36,071 nt of DNA from Bacteroidales bacterium (GCA_031265445.1 JAISCQ010000052.1:1-36071); one strand, 5' to 3'; counted from the stretch's first letter, positions 26,913 to 35,961 are shown. A program made the numbers and translations. Notes: generated by a model not told the origin, from the letters alone.

Positions 26913-28412
26913 ATGGCGAATATTATACGTATTACGGCCACAGACGGGTCTCCGGTTGAGTTTATTGATGAAATCATAGGTTCGGGAGGCATGAAAGATG
27001 TATATTTCAGCCCCGACAAATCGTATGTTGTGGCGTTCTTCAGGGATAAACAGGATTTTAACGCCAAAGACCGCTTACAAAACATCACCGGGAATTATCG
27101 CGAAAAAATCTTCAACTCTGCCGGCGGGGAATATTGGAAAGACCTGTACTGCTGGCCGAATAAGATCGTAGAGCACAATGGGAGGCTGGGTTTGGTTTGC
27201 CCCACGTACCAAAAACAGTTTTTCTTCGCCATCGGTTCCATTAACAATGATTTTCTGGGCATAAAAGGTAAGGAAAAGGAAGGGAAATGGTACGCTTCGG
27301 CTAAAAACCAGAACAAATTCCTGGCGCCCGAAGAAAAAGGCGACTGGTTTAAATATTTTCAAATCTGCATACGCATCAGTCGGGCTGTGAAACGGCTGCA
27401 CGCCGCAGGATTGGCCCATTCCGACCTGTCGTATAAAAACGTATTGATCGATCCTACCAGCGGGAAGGCAGCCATCATTGATATTGACGGGCTGGTCGTT
27501 CCGGGAAAGTTCTCCCCGGATGTCTTGGGAACGCCCGATTTCATAGCTCCGGAGGTAATAGCCACCAAGCATCTGCCGATGTCCGATCCGAACCGGAAAC
27601 TGCCGAGCATTGCCACCGACCGGCATGCTTTAGCCGTAATGATCTACATGTACCTTCTCTACCGGCATCCCTTGCGGGGCGGAAAGGTTCATGATCTGGA
27701 CTCCAACAAAGACGAAGAGCTGTCTATGGGTTTGAAAGCGCTCTTCACCGAACATCCCACAGATAAAACCAACCGGGTAAAAGTAAACCAGTTGCATCCG
27801 GCACAGCTACCGCAAGGAGATCCGGACAAGTCGCCATACACAATTTTAGGGCCATACCTGGCAGACCTGTTTAACCGGGCTTTTATAGACGGTTTGCATC
27901 AGCCGAACCTGCGCCCTACGGCCAATGAGTGGGAGGACGCCCTGTTAAAAACGGTTGATTTGATGCAGCCCTGTCAAAATCCGAAATGCTGGCATAAATG
28001 GTTTGTTTTCGACAACACCACCAAGCCCAGATGTTCCTTTTGCGGAACCGAATATAAAGGACAGTTACCGGTATTGAACCTGTATTACTCGCCTAAACCC
28101 ACGGTGTTCAAGCCCGAAAATTACCGGCTGATGGTTTATGACAAGCAACTGCTGTACATGTGGCATGTCAACCGTTTCGTCAGCGCCAACGAGAAAACGC
28201 CCGAAGATCAGCGGAAACCCGTAGGGGATTTTCATTTCCATAACGGGAAATGGATACTGATCAATCGCCGGCTGCCAAGTATGTATGATAAGGATATTGA
28301 CAAAAAAATAGAAACAGGACAGGCCGTAGAACTCACCGAAGGGAAAAAGATACTTCTTTCAACGGAAGATGGCGGCCGGCTGATCATCGTACAATTAGTT
28401 AATAACAAATAA
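26913..28412 (+). CDS. Divergent protein kinase-like protein with C-terminal zinc ribbon
   Basis: I chose ATG 26913, one base after the phosphatase stop, over the in-frame ATG at 26880, which would overlap it. The 499-residue protein has a Gly-rich loop (GSGGMKDVYF, about 24-33), catalytic loop AHSDLSYKNVLID (about 168-180), DIDG in place of DFG (about 190) and TPDFIAPEV in place of the APE segment (about 207-215). The usual beta-3 motif VAxK is not obvious: the strand reads YVVAFFRDK. A zinc ribbon follows at about 354-385 (CQNPKC, CSFC). It probably phosphorylates a Ter protein, opposed by the neighbouring PP2C. Confidence 0.85.
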   Translation: MANIIRITATDGSPVEFIDEIIGSGGMKDVYFSPDKSYVVAFFRDKQDFNAKDRLQNITGNYREKIFNSAGGEYWKDLYCWPNKIVEHNGRLGLVCPTYQKQFFFAIGSINNDFLGIKGKEKEGKWYASAKNQNKFLAPEEKGDWFKYFQICIRISRAVKRLHAAGLAHSDLSYKNVLIDPTSGKAAIIDIDGLVVPGKFSPDVLGTPDFIAPEVIATKHLPMSDPNRKLPSIATDRHALAVMIYMYLLYRHPLRGGKVHDLDSNKDEELSMGLKALFTEHPTDKTNRVKVNQLHPAQLPQGDPDKSPYTILGPYLADLFNRAFIDGLHQPNLRPTANEWEDALLKTVDLMQPCQNPKCWHKWFVFDNTTKPRCSFCGTEYKGQLPVLNLYYSPKPTVFKPENYRLMVYDKQLLYMWHVNRFVSANEKTPEDQRKPVGDFHFHNGKWILINRRLPSMYDKDIDKKIETGQAVELTEGKKILLSTEDGGRLIIVQLVNNK

Positions 28413-28446
28413 TAATCATCATAATCATAATTAAAAAAGCGTAAAA

Positions 28447-28818
28447 ATGAGTACCTTAAATGAACTGAAAAAATCAATTCTTGCCGACGGAGTGATTGAC
28501 GCCGGTGAAGTAAAACAATTGGAAGAGGCATTATATGCCGATGGAAAAATAGACAGCGAAGAAGCCGAATTTCTGTTTGACCTCAACGATGCTGTTTCGG
28601 GCAAAGACAATTGTAAGGAATGGAAAGAGCTGTTTGTAAACGCTATATCGAGTTTCTTGCTGGACGACGAAAATTCTCCCGGCGAAATTGACGAAGATGA
28701 AGCCAAGTGGTTGTTAACCAAAATTCAGGGCGATGGAAACATCGATGAATTGGAGAAAGCGCTTCTTCAAAACCTGAAAAACAAAGCCAAATCATTTCCG
28801 GCAATACTTAATCTGTAA
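28447..28818 (+). CDS. TerB-like protein
   Basis: The 123-residue, acidic, all-helical protein has repeated acidic turns: ADGVIDAGEV, ADGKIDSEEAEF, GEIDEDEAKWL and GDGNIDELEKAL. The spacing and the LFDLND...W motif fit small TerB-like proteins of Ter clusters. These turns resemble metal-binding loops, but EF-hands were not established. It lies 34 bases after the kinase and four bases before the Ca2+ ATPase. Confidence 0.78.
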   Translation: MSTLNELKKSILADGVIDAGEVKQLEEALYADGKIDSEEAEFLFDLNDAVSGKDNCKEWKELFVNAISSFLLDDENSPGEIDEDEAKWLLTKIQGDGNIDELEKALLQNLKNKAKSFPAILNL

Positions 28819-28822
28819 TATA

Positions 28823-31702
28823 ATGACTTCCAAAAAGCATTTTGAAGGACTGTCCGATGCGCAAGTATTGGACAGTCGTCGTAAATACGGGGAAAACATA
28901 TTAACGCCCCCGCCAAAAACACCTTTGTGGAAACTCTTTTTGGAAAAATTTGAAGATCCGATTATCCGGATACTTCTCATTGCAGCGTTCCTGTCCCTGG
29001 GTATCGCCATCATCAATCATGTCAATACCGGAACTGGCGAATACGCCGAAACCATTGGCATATTCTGCGCCATCTTTCTGTCGATCGGCGTTGCCTTCTG
29101 GTTCGAATTAGACGCCAACCGGAAGTTCGACATCCTGAATCTTGTAAACGACGACACGCTGGTAAAAGGAATCAGGAATGGCAACGTTTGCGAAATACCC
29201 AAAAAAGAGGTTGTGGTTGGCGACATCATCATGCTCGAAACCGGAGAAGAAATACCCGCTGACGGGGAACTGCTCGAAGCCATATCCATGCAGGTGGACG
29301 AATCCTGCCTCACAGGCGAACCCATGATCGATAAAACCATACAGCCCGAAGATTTTGATCAGGAATCGACCTATCCTTCCAACTGGGTGATGCGGGGAAC
29401 CAAAGTAATGGACGGGCATGGAATCATTGAGGTGAGAAGGGTTGGCGACAGCACCGAATATGGCAGGGTAGCCGAAAAAGCGACCGAAATGAGCGGAGAA
29501 GAAACGCCGCTGAACAAACAGCTGGATGTGTTGGCCAAATTCATTGGCGTTGCAGGTATGGCTTTGGCTGCGTTGACTTTCACTGTGTTATTTGCAAAAG
29601 ACATCTTTTTCGGAAGCGACGCCTACTCGCTTGGTCAGTTGGGCCTGCTTGCCGCTGTGATCGCAGGAGCGGTGGTTGCATTGACAAAAGTATGGCTGCC
29701 GATCATCTACGATGCTTTTGAACTGTGTGGAAAAGAAAAGGAATTGCCCAAAAGTGTTGACGAAGGCGGCTGGTTGCGGTGGATCATGCTGGGTATCCTG
29801 TCATTTGCAGTGATTGCCTGCATCGGTTTTGTATTCAAAGTAAACCCGTTTCAAACGGAATCATGGGTATCCATGGAAACGGCGCGGCATATCCTGCAAT
29901 ATTTCATGGTAGCCGTTACCCTGGTGGTAGTGGCCGTTCCCGAAGGGTTGCCGATGAGCGTTACCCTTAGTCTGGCTTTGAGCATGCGCAGGATGTTGAA
30001 AACAAACAACCTTGTCAGGAAAATGCATGCATGCGAAACCATGGGGGCGACAACGGTTATCTGCACCGACAAGACAGGTACGCTTACCCGGAATCAGATG
30101 CAGGTTTATCAAACCGATTTTTCCGGGCTTGACCATCAGGAGTTATCCGACGACGAGGCCGGAAAACTTGTTCGTGAAAGTATTGCCATCAACTCAACCG
30201 CTTTCCTTGATTTTTCCAATCCTGAAAAAATGAAAGCTCTTGGCAATCCCACTGAAGGCGCACTGTTGCTCTGGCTGCATACATGCAGCGTCAATTATCT
30301 GCCCATCAGGGAAGAAGCCGTGATTACCGAACAGCTCACTTTTTCGACCGAACGGAAATACATGGCGACACTGGCCGAGTCTCCATCTTTGGGAAAGAAA
30401 ATACTGTATGTAAAAGGCGCTCCTGAAATAGTGCTTGCCAAAAGCGACACCATATACGCATCGGGAAAGGTTGAGGACATCGCAGGTAAAAAAGAGTCTA
30501 TTGAGGCGCAATTGCTCCGGTATCAAAATCAGGCCATGCGAACACTGGGCTTTGCATACCAAATAGTTGACGGGGACATTGACATTCAAAACATTTCCGG
30601 ATTAACCTTTTTAGGGATCGCAGCCATCTCCGACCCCGTACGTACCGATGTTCCGGCCGCGGTCAACAAATGCCTGAATGCCGGGATCAAAGTGAAGATT
30701 GTTACGGGAGATACTCCCGGTACGGCAATGGAAATCGGCAGGCAGATCGGTATCTGGAACGAAAGCGATCAATTGCATCATATCATTACCGGGCCGGAAT
30801 TTGGACGATTGACTGACGAAGAGGCCGAACAGCGGGTCAAAAGCCTCAAAATCATGTGTCGCGCCCGTCCAACCGATAAACAGCGGCTTGTCCAGCTGCT
30901 GCAAAAGACAGGCGCCGTTGTAGCCGTAACCGGCGATGGCACAAACGATGCCCCGGCATTGAACTATGCGCATGTCGGATTATCCATGGGGTCGGGAACA
31001 TCCGTCGCCAAGGAAGCCAGCGACATCACCCTGCTCGACGACTCATTCAACAGTATCGGTACGGCTGTAATGTGGGGACGGTCGCTGTACCAGAACATCC
31101 AGAGGTTTATCCTGTTCCAGTTAACCATCAATGTCGCAGCGCTCATCATTGTATTTTTCGGAACATTATTGGGATTTGGGCTGCCATTAACCGTAACGCA
31201 AATGCTTTGGGTGAACCTGATCATGGATACTTTCGCGGCTGGCGCCCTGGCTTCATTGCCTCCCAATGAAAATGTGATGAACAGTAAACCCCGCCGGAAC
31301 AGCGATTTCATCATCTCGCCCGCTATGCGGTTCAACATCCTTTTTGTAGGTCTTGCTTTTGTAGCCCTGCTGTTAGGTTTACTGTACTGGTTCTCAAATG
31401 ATGGCGCTGTTTCTGCATACGACCTGTCACGATTCTTTACCATCTTCGTGATGCTTCAATTTTGGAATATGTTCAATGCGAAAGCTTTTCTTACCGGAAA
31501 ATCTGCGTTTGCCGGATTAAGCAAAAGTATAGGTTTTATCATTGTTGCCGCTGTCATACTGACAGGGCAAATCCTGATCGTTGAGTTTGGAGGCGAGGTG
31601 TTCCGCACCATACCTCTATCCTTAAGGGATTGGCTTATCATTGCAGGGGCTACGTCGCTTGTATTTTGGATTGGCGAAATTGTAAGATTGATCAGGAAGT
31701 AG
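28823..31702 (+). CDS. PMCA/SERCA-type calcium-transporting P-type ATPase
   Basis: The 959-residue membrane protein pumps cations out of the cytoplasm at the expense of ATP. Visible signatures: actuator motif CLTGEP (about 157), the membrane motif VAVPEGLPMSV (about 369-379), which with the C-terminal helices marks type II Ca2+ pumps, phosphorylation site CTDKTGTLT (Asp416), KGAPE in the nucleotide-binding domain, and the hinge VTGDGTNDAPAL. Calcium specificity is inferred from the PEGLP type, not shown. Between TM3 and TM4 there is an extra hydrophobic segment (about 265-345). It ends the Ter operon. No TerC gene is present in the window. Confidence 0.93.
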   Translation: MTSKKHFEGLSDAQVLDSRRKYGENILTPPPKTPLWKLFLEKFEDPIIRILLIAAFLSLGIAIINHVNTGTGEYAETIGIFCAIFLSIGVAFWFELDANRKFDILNLVNDDTLVKGIRNGNVCEIPKKEVVVGDIIMLETGEEIPADGELLEAISMQVDESCLTGEPMIDKTIQPEDFDQESTYPSNWVMRGTKVMDGHGIIEVRRVGDSTEYGRVAEKATEMSGEETPLNKQLDVLAKFIGVAGMALAALTFTVLFAKDIFFGSDAYSLGQLGLLAAVIAGAVVALTKVWLPIIYDAFELCGKEKELPKSVDEGGWLRWIMLGILSFAVIACIGFVFKVNPFQTESWVSMETARHILQYFMVAVTLVVVAVPEGLPMSVTLSLALSMRRMLKTNNLVRKMHACETMGATTVICTDKTGTLTRNQMQVYQTDFSGLDHQELSDDEAGKLVRESIAINSTAFLDFSNPEKMKALGNPTEGALLLWLHTCSVNYLPIREEAVITEQLTFSTERKYMATLAESPSLGKKILYVKGAPEIVLAKSDTIYASGKVEDIAGKKESIEAQLLRYQNQAMRTLGFAYQIVDGDIDIQNISGLTFLGIAAISDPVRTDVPAAVNKCLNAGIKVKIVTGDTPGTAMEIGRQIGIWNESDQLHHIITGPEFGRLTDEEAEQRVKSLKIMCRARPTDKQRLVQLLQKTGAVVAVTGDGTNDAPALNYAHVGLSMGSGTSVAKEASDITLLDDSFNSIGTAVMWGRSLYQNIQRFILFQLTINVAALIIVFFGTLLGFGLPLTVTQMLWVNLIMDTFAAGALASLPPNENVMNSKPRRNSDFIISPAMRFNILFVGLAFVALLLGLLYWFSNDGAVSAYDLSRFFTIFVMLQFWNMFNAKAFLTGKSAFAGLSKSIGFIIVAAVILTGQILIVEFGGEVFRTIPLSLRDWLIIAGATSLVFWIGEIVRLIRK

Positions 31703-31722
31703 TCGCGTAACATGCTTTTTGT

Positions 31723-31759
31723 CCTGACAGGCCGTCGATGTAAGCATCCGCCTGTCAGG
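31723..31759 (+). terminator. Ten-base stem-loop after the Ca2+ ATPase gene
   Basis: CCTGACAGGC (31723-31732) and GCCTGTCAGG (31750-31759) are perfect inverted repeats across a 17-base loop. The site lies 21 bases past the ATPase stop and also follows the end of the convergent remnant. No U-run follows. The same CCTGACAGG/CCTGTCAGG motif recurs near 33200-33340. Confidence 0.55.
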
Positions 31760-31761
31760 TT

Positions 31762-32372
31762 CTATTCCTGGTATAAGTCTTGGTTAAGTCTTATTGGGAA
31801 AAAGACAAACTCATATTCACCCTTATCAGTGTGAGTTAAAGCGATTAATTTTTGTGAGGAAGCCTCGTACGTAATACACTCTGCCGGTCTGTCAAGGTTC
31901 ATTTTTTGGACTGGAACTCCGTCCCAGGTAAATACGTACACAGAAGATAAAGACCAGTCTCTATCATTAATTTTCCTGTTTTCTTCACATAAAATGAAGC
32001 AATACTGGTCACTGCCCGTCATGGATAAAACTCCACGTAAAGCATCATTCTCCCATTGAATGGAAAAACTTTCATTTTCGGGTTTAGAATCAGGGATATA
32101 TTTGGGTATTCCAAAAATATATTCTTTTTGCTTTTTTGTGGAGCGATCTGATAACTCCATGAATTTCAATATTAAACCATAAGAAGATCCATAAACAAAC
32201 TTATTGCCGTTCGGATTTCCGTGCAATTTTCCTTGATAAGCAAGGGCTATTTCCCGTTTTAGACCGGATACGCGATCATCTGGAAAATTCGCGCGGGATG
32301 TTGCGCATTACCCGTCAGGGCATTCATATCCATAGAACAGAAGATCAAACGGTCAAAAGCGTGTAGCAAGAG
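31762..32372 (-). pseudogene. Reverse-strand remnant of a beta-propeller (TolB/BF3164-like) protein
   Basis: The longest open piece (to base 32226) has only a TTG start. The same frame remains open to 32307 with matching protein character (DDRVSGLKREIALAYQGKL). A second, differently framed piece (about 32259-32372) reads FDRLIFCSMDMNALTGN before a stop. Together they look like the C-terminal part of a propeller-type protein broken by a frameshift. The blade-like pattern (YVFTWDGVPVQKMNLDRPA, ECITYEASSQKLIALT) supports this. There is no N terminus or signal peptide. The family name is from memory. Confidence 0.55.
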
Positions 32373-32469
32373 TCAATATCAACGATTTTTTATTTATTTC
32401 ATTATATATTCATTATTATAAGTATTATCAATCTTCAAATTTTTCAAAAGTAAACCTTGAGCAGCACGT

Positions 32470-32504
32470 CTCCCTCCCCTTTGGGGAGGGTTGGGGTGGG
32501 GCTT
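32470..32504 (+). repeat. GC-rich interspersed repeat, copy before the ABC ATPase
   Basis: CTCCCTCCCCTTTGGGGAG followed by GGTTGGGGTGGGGCTT. Nearly identical to 33422-33454, and related to the reverse copy at 16626-16669. It contains a short inverted repeat (CTCCCC/GGGGAG) and ends 16 bases before the ABC ATPase start. Confidence 0.75.
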
Positions 32505-32520
32505 CTTAAAAATTGTTATC

Positions 32521-33195
32521 ATGATCAAAACTGAAAACCTTCAAAAGATCTTCCGTACGGAAGAAGTGGAAACATGGGCGTTGAACAACGTCAGTCTGGA
32601 AATAGCCGCAGGCGAGTTTGTCGGCATTATGGGGCCGTCGGGATGCGGCAAGTCTACGCTGCTTAATATCCTCGGGTTGCTGGACAACCCCACCGGCGGC
32701 AAGTACATCCTGAACGGGATGGATGTAAGTACCTATCCCGAACGGCTACGGACACGGCTGCGCAAGGGCGTTATCGGGTTCGTCTTCCAGAGTTTCAACC
32801 TGATCGAGGAGTTGAACGTGTTCGAGAACATCGAACTGCCGCTGCTCTACATGGGTACGTCGGCGACCGACCGCAAGAAGAAAGTGCAGGCAGCCATGGA
32901 CCGGATGCAGATCACGCATCGCGCCAAGCATTTCCCGCAGCAGTTATCGGGCGGGCAGCAGCAGCGCGTAGCCATCGCCCGCGCCGTGGTAGCCAGCCCC
33001 AAGATCATCCTGGCCGACGAACCTACGGGTAACCTCGACTCGAAAAACGGTAAGGAGGTGATGGGACTGCTCACCGACCTCAACAAGGAAGGCGCTACCA
33101 TCATCATGGTGACCCACAGCCAGCACGACGCCGGATATGCCGCAAGGGTGCTGAACCTGTTCGACGGGCAGCTGATGTCGGAAGTGAGGATGTAG
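32521..33195 (+). CDS. ABC transporter ATP-binding protein (MacB/LolD type)
   Basis: The 224-residue protein is the cytoplasmic ATPase of an exporter or lipoprotein-handling ABC system. Walker A is GPSGCGKST (about 38-46), the Q-loop is FVFQSFNL, the signature LSGGQQQR (about 142-149), Walker B IILADEP and the switch His is in VTHSQHD. I chose ATG 32521 since the 32491 start would add residues read from the GC-rich repeat. It is followed by the permease after 175 bases; the two very likely work together. Confidence 0.93.
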   Translation: MIKTENLQKIFRTEEVETWALNNVSLEIAAGEFVGIMGPSGCGKSTLLNILGLLDNPTGGKYILNGMDVSTYPERLRTRLRKGVIGFVFQSFNLIEELNVFENIELPLLYMGTSATDRKKKVQAAMDRMQITHRAKHFPQQLSGGQQQRVAIARAVVASPKIILADEPTGNLDSKNGKEVMGLLTDLNKEGATIIMVTHSQHDAGYAARVLNLFDGQLMSEVRM

Positions 33196-33200
33196 CGCAC

Positions 33201-33339
33201 CCTGACAGTGGTCGACAGACCCTGTCAGTGGCGGTAGAAGAAACGGTTCCAACCCTGTCGGCAGCTTCGCAGCCTGACAGGTTGGGATACGTAAGCTTAC
33301 GTAAAACGACCTGACAGGGTCGGCAGACCTGTCAGGGTC
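33201..33339 (+). repeat. Cluster of CCTGACAGG/CCTGTCAGG motifs between ABC genes
   Basis: Copies or near-copies occur near 33201, 33221, 33253, 33273, 33310 and 33328. The last two, 33310-33318 and 33328-33336, form a perfect 9-bp hairpin with a 9-base loop. A separate 16-bp perfect palindrome, TACGTAAGCTTACGTA, lies at 33288-33303. It is probably a degraded dispersed repeat; a regulatory role is possible. Confidence 0.6.
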
Positions 33340-33370
33340 AACAAGAATAAAGAATAAAGAATAATTGATT

Positions 33371-35821
33371 ATGGAAGCTTCCAATCAGGCGGATTCCCGC
33401 AGTCATGGGCGTAGCGCCGCACTCCCTCCCCTTCGGGGAGGGCTGGGGTGGGGCTGGTGGGGTCACTGCCTCAAAATCGCGTTCCGCAACCTCCGGAAAC
33501 ACAAAACGCAGTCGTTCACCGGCATTTTCGGGCTGGCGTTCGGCATTGCCTGTTTCATTCCTGCGCTTTACTGGATGCGCTACGAAACCTCATACGACGG
33601 TTTTTACCCCGATGCCGGGAACATTTACCGTATCTATGCCGTGGAAAAGCAATCGGGCAAGGTGAACGAACGGGTTCCGGGGATTCTGGAAAAGAAGCTG
33701 CACGAACATTTTCCGGCAACGGAAAACTCCGCCGGCTTTGTGCTTTCATACGAAAATTACAGTACGGAAGGAACGCCGCACATCCGGTTGCGAACACTGT
33801 ATACCGACAGCGCTTTCTTCCGGGTCTTTCCGCAGGTATTCGCCGGCGGCGCCCGACAGCCCTTGCAGACCGTGCGCGACATCATCCTTACGGAAAGTAC
33901 CGCCATCCGTCTGTTCGGCGATGCGGAGAAAGCCGTCGGGCAGCAGGTTAAAAGCACTTTATACGGATTTCCGCCCTATACGGTGACGGCAGTGGTGAAG
34001 GATCCGCCGCCCAATACCAACCTGTCTTTCGACGCCATCCACTTCCCCGAGATACAGGCGCAAATGACGGACTATATGCCCGAAGAAGCGCAATGGACTT
34101 ATTTCAACAAACAGCTTTATGTGAAGTTCCATGCCCGGGCGGATGCGGAAAACCTTGCCGGGCGACTGCGCGACTTCACCTCGCAGCGTGGCGTCAATAA
34201 CAAAACAGAGCTGCACCTCCTGCCGATAGGCGATGTCCGTCACCGGTTAAATGCCGACTTGCCGTTTACGCTTCCCTTCATACGGCTGTTCGTTGCGTCC
34301 GGACTGTTGCTACTGTTCAGCGCGTTTTTCAATTTCCTGAACCTTTACCTTGGCCTTTTCCGCCGGCGTATCCGCGAGTTTCGCCTGCGCGCGGTGAACG
34401 GAGCCACAGGCGCGCAACTGATGATGCAGATGATGACCGAGCTGGCATTCACTGTTCTTGTAGCTTTATTGCTGGCGGCCTGTCTCATCGCGCTCATCTG
34501 CCCTGCGTTTTCCGGCTTGTTGGGTATCGTGGCGGAAACATCCCGTTTGATGAATCAGTTCGCTGTCTGCGGAATACTGACGATGGCGCTGATACTGTTA
34601 ACCGGGATGGCGCCGCTGCGACAGTTATGCCGACCGGTTTCGCACGACCCGGCAAGGGGACGTCCGGCAGGGCGGACGGCCTTACGGCGTGCGGCAATGG
34701 TACTGCAATTAGCCGTCAGCATGATGTTTATTGTTGCAACCCTGACGGTGATGCTGCAATTACGTTATGTCAGCCGTAAGGATTTGGGATTCGACCGGCA
34801 TGGCGTCATACAGCTTTCGGGTATGGAATGGACAGGCGATGAAAACCGGACAGCCATCAAAGATCAGCTGTCGGCCATGCCGCAGATTACGGGCTTTACC
34901 GAAACCTCTTTTGCACCGCAGCATGAGGATCATGCGATGATTACCGAAGTGGAATGGCCGGGTAAGCCGCCGCACGATCAGCCGGCCTTTCAATCCATCG
35001 GCGTCGACGGTCGTTTTGCCGAAACATTGAAGCTCAACCTGCGTCAGGGACGATGGTGGAACGAAGGCGACCGGCAGAAGGTCATTCTCAACGGGGAAGC
35101 GGTACGGGTGATGGGACTGAGCGATCCGGTGGGAACAGTCATCCGCATGTTTCCCGAATATGTCTCCGGCAACGGCAACAACCCCATGCTGGATTATGAG
35201 GTCGTGGGCGTAACGGACGATTTCCATACCCTGTCGCTCCGCAGTCGTATCCATCCCGTCATCTTCAGAAATTCGGAATGGGACGCCCATATCTATATCC
35301 GCGTGACGCCCGGCCTGGAATCGGAAACGATACAGCGCTTAACCGATGCGTTACCGAAGATTGACGCGCGCCTGGCCGATGCCCGCCTGACCTTGCTCGA
35401 CGAGCTGTACGGCCGTCTCAACCGTTCGGAAATGGCCGGCTTGAAGATGTTTACGGTACTGTCCGCGGTTTGCCTGCTGATTTCGCTGTCCGGCATCTAT
35501 GCCGTAGCCACAGCCTCCACCCGTCGCCGCCGAAGGGAGATCGCCATCCGCAAAGTATCCGGCGCCGAGTCCGGGGATATGGTACGCATGTTCTTCCGCG
35601 AATATACCCTGCATGTGGTCATTGCCGGCGTCGTTGCGCTGCCTCCGGCTTTTCTTGCCATGAACCGCTGGCTGCAAGGATACGCCTACCATACGGATAT
35701 TCCGTGGTGGTTGCCGGCAGGAGTGATGGTTGCCGTTACGCTGCTGGTTTTGCTCACCGTGTGGAGGCAGGTACTGAAAGCGGCCAACAGCAATCCGGCG
35801 GAGGTGGTAAAATATGAATAA
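33371..35821 (+). CDS. MacB/FtsX-type ABC transporter permease
   Basis: The roughly 816-residue inner-membrane permease has the usual Bacteroidota layout: TM1 near residues 47-65 (FTGIFGLAFGIACFIPALYW), a periplasmic MacB-like domain, three FtsX helices (about 300-410), a second TM (about 440-460), a second periplasmic domain, and a final FtsX triplet (about 695-800) with RRREIAIRKVSGA before it. The N terminus is unusual: the frame reads through a GC-rich repeat (33422-33454), giving LPPLRGGLGWGWWG before the family-like LKIAFRNLRKHKTQS. ATG 33371 is preferred; TTG 33365 adds two residues. The substrate is unknown. Confidence 0.9.
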   Translation: MEASNQADSRSHGRSAALPPLRGGLGWGWWGHCLKIAFRNLRKHKTQSFTGIFGLAFGIACFIPALYWMRYETSYDGFYPDAGNIYRIYAVEKQSGKVNERVPGILEKKLHEHFPATENSAGFVLSYENYSTEGTPHIRLRTLYTDSAFFRVFPQVFAGGARQPLQTVRDIILTESTAIRLFGDAEKAVGQQVKSTLYGFPPYTVTAVVKDPPPNTNLSFDAIHFPEIQAQMTDYMPEEAQWTYFNKQLYVKFHARADAENLAGRLRDFTSQRGVNNKTELHLLPIGDVRHRLNADLPFTLPFIRLFVASGLLLLFSAFFNFLNLYLGLFRRRIREFRLRAVNGATGAQLMMQMMTELAFTVLVALLLAACLIALICPAFSGLLGIVAETSRLMNQFAVCGILTMALILLTGMAPLRQLCRPVSHDPARGRPAGRTALRRAAMVLQLAVSMMFIVATLTVMLQLRYVSRKDLGFDRHGVIQLSGMEWTGDENRTAIKDQLSAMPQITGFTETSFAPQHEDHAMITEVEWPGKPPHDQPAFQSIGVDGRFAETLKLNLRQGRWWNEGDRQKVILNGEAVRVMGLSDPVGTVIRMFPEYVSGNGNNPMLDYEVVGVTDDFHTLSLRSRIHPVIFRNSEWDAHIYIRVTPGLESETIQRLTDALPKIDARLADARLTLLDELYGRLNRSEMAGLKMFTVLSAVCLLISLSGIYAVATASTRRRRREIAIRKVSGAESGDMVRMFFREYTLHVVIAGVVALPPAFLAMNRWLQGYAYHTDIPWWLPAGVMVAVTLLVLLTVWRQVLKAANSNPAEVVKYE
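33422..33454 (+). repeat. GC-rich interspersed repeat within the permease N terminus
   Basis: CTCCCTCCCCTTCGGGGAG followed by GGCTGGGGTGGGGCT, nearly identical to 32470-32504. It lies inside the open frame of the permease and keeps it open. It could be part of the protein, or lie in a leader if translation starts downstream. Confidence 0.75.
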
Positions 35822-35933
35822 AACTCTAAAATGCTTTTCTAATGAACTTGTTTTTACGAAAAATATGGTTGTAATAAAATGAGATACTGATGCTTTCGAT
35901 GATTTTTTTGCATAAAGTTCAAATGAAATTCGG

Positions 35934-35961
35934 TTGATGCAATAATTATACGTTACCTTTG
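35934..35961 (+). promoter_or_regulatory. Promoter of the last gene
   Basis: TACCTTTG at 35954-35961 matches TAnnTTTG and is preceded by TTG at 35934-35936, a spacing of 17 bases. It lies 29 bases before the ATG at 35991. Confidence 0.6.

Noticed and set aside
20785-31702. Calling the Ter operon a tellurite-resistance locus
   Set aside because: The family name is historical. TerC is absent from the window and nothing in the sequence shows tellurite handling; a calcium-linked stress or defence role is equally possible.
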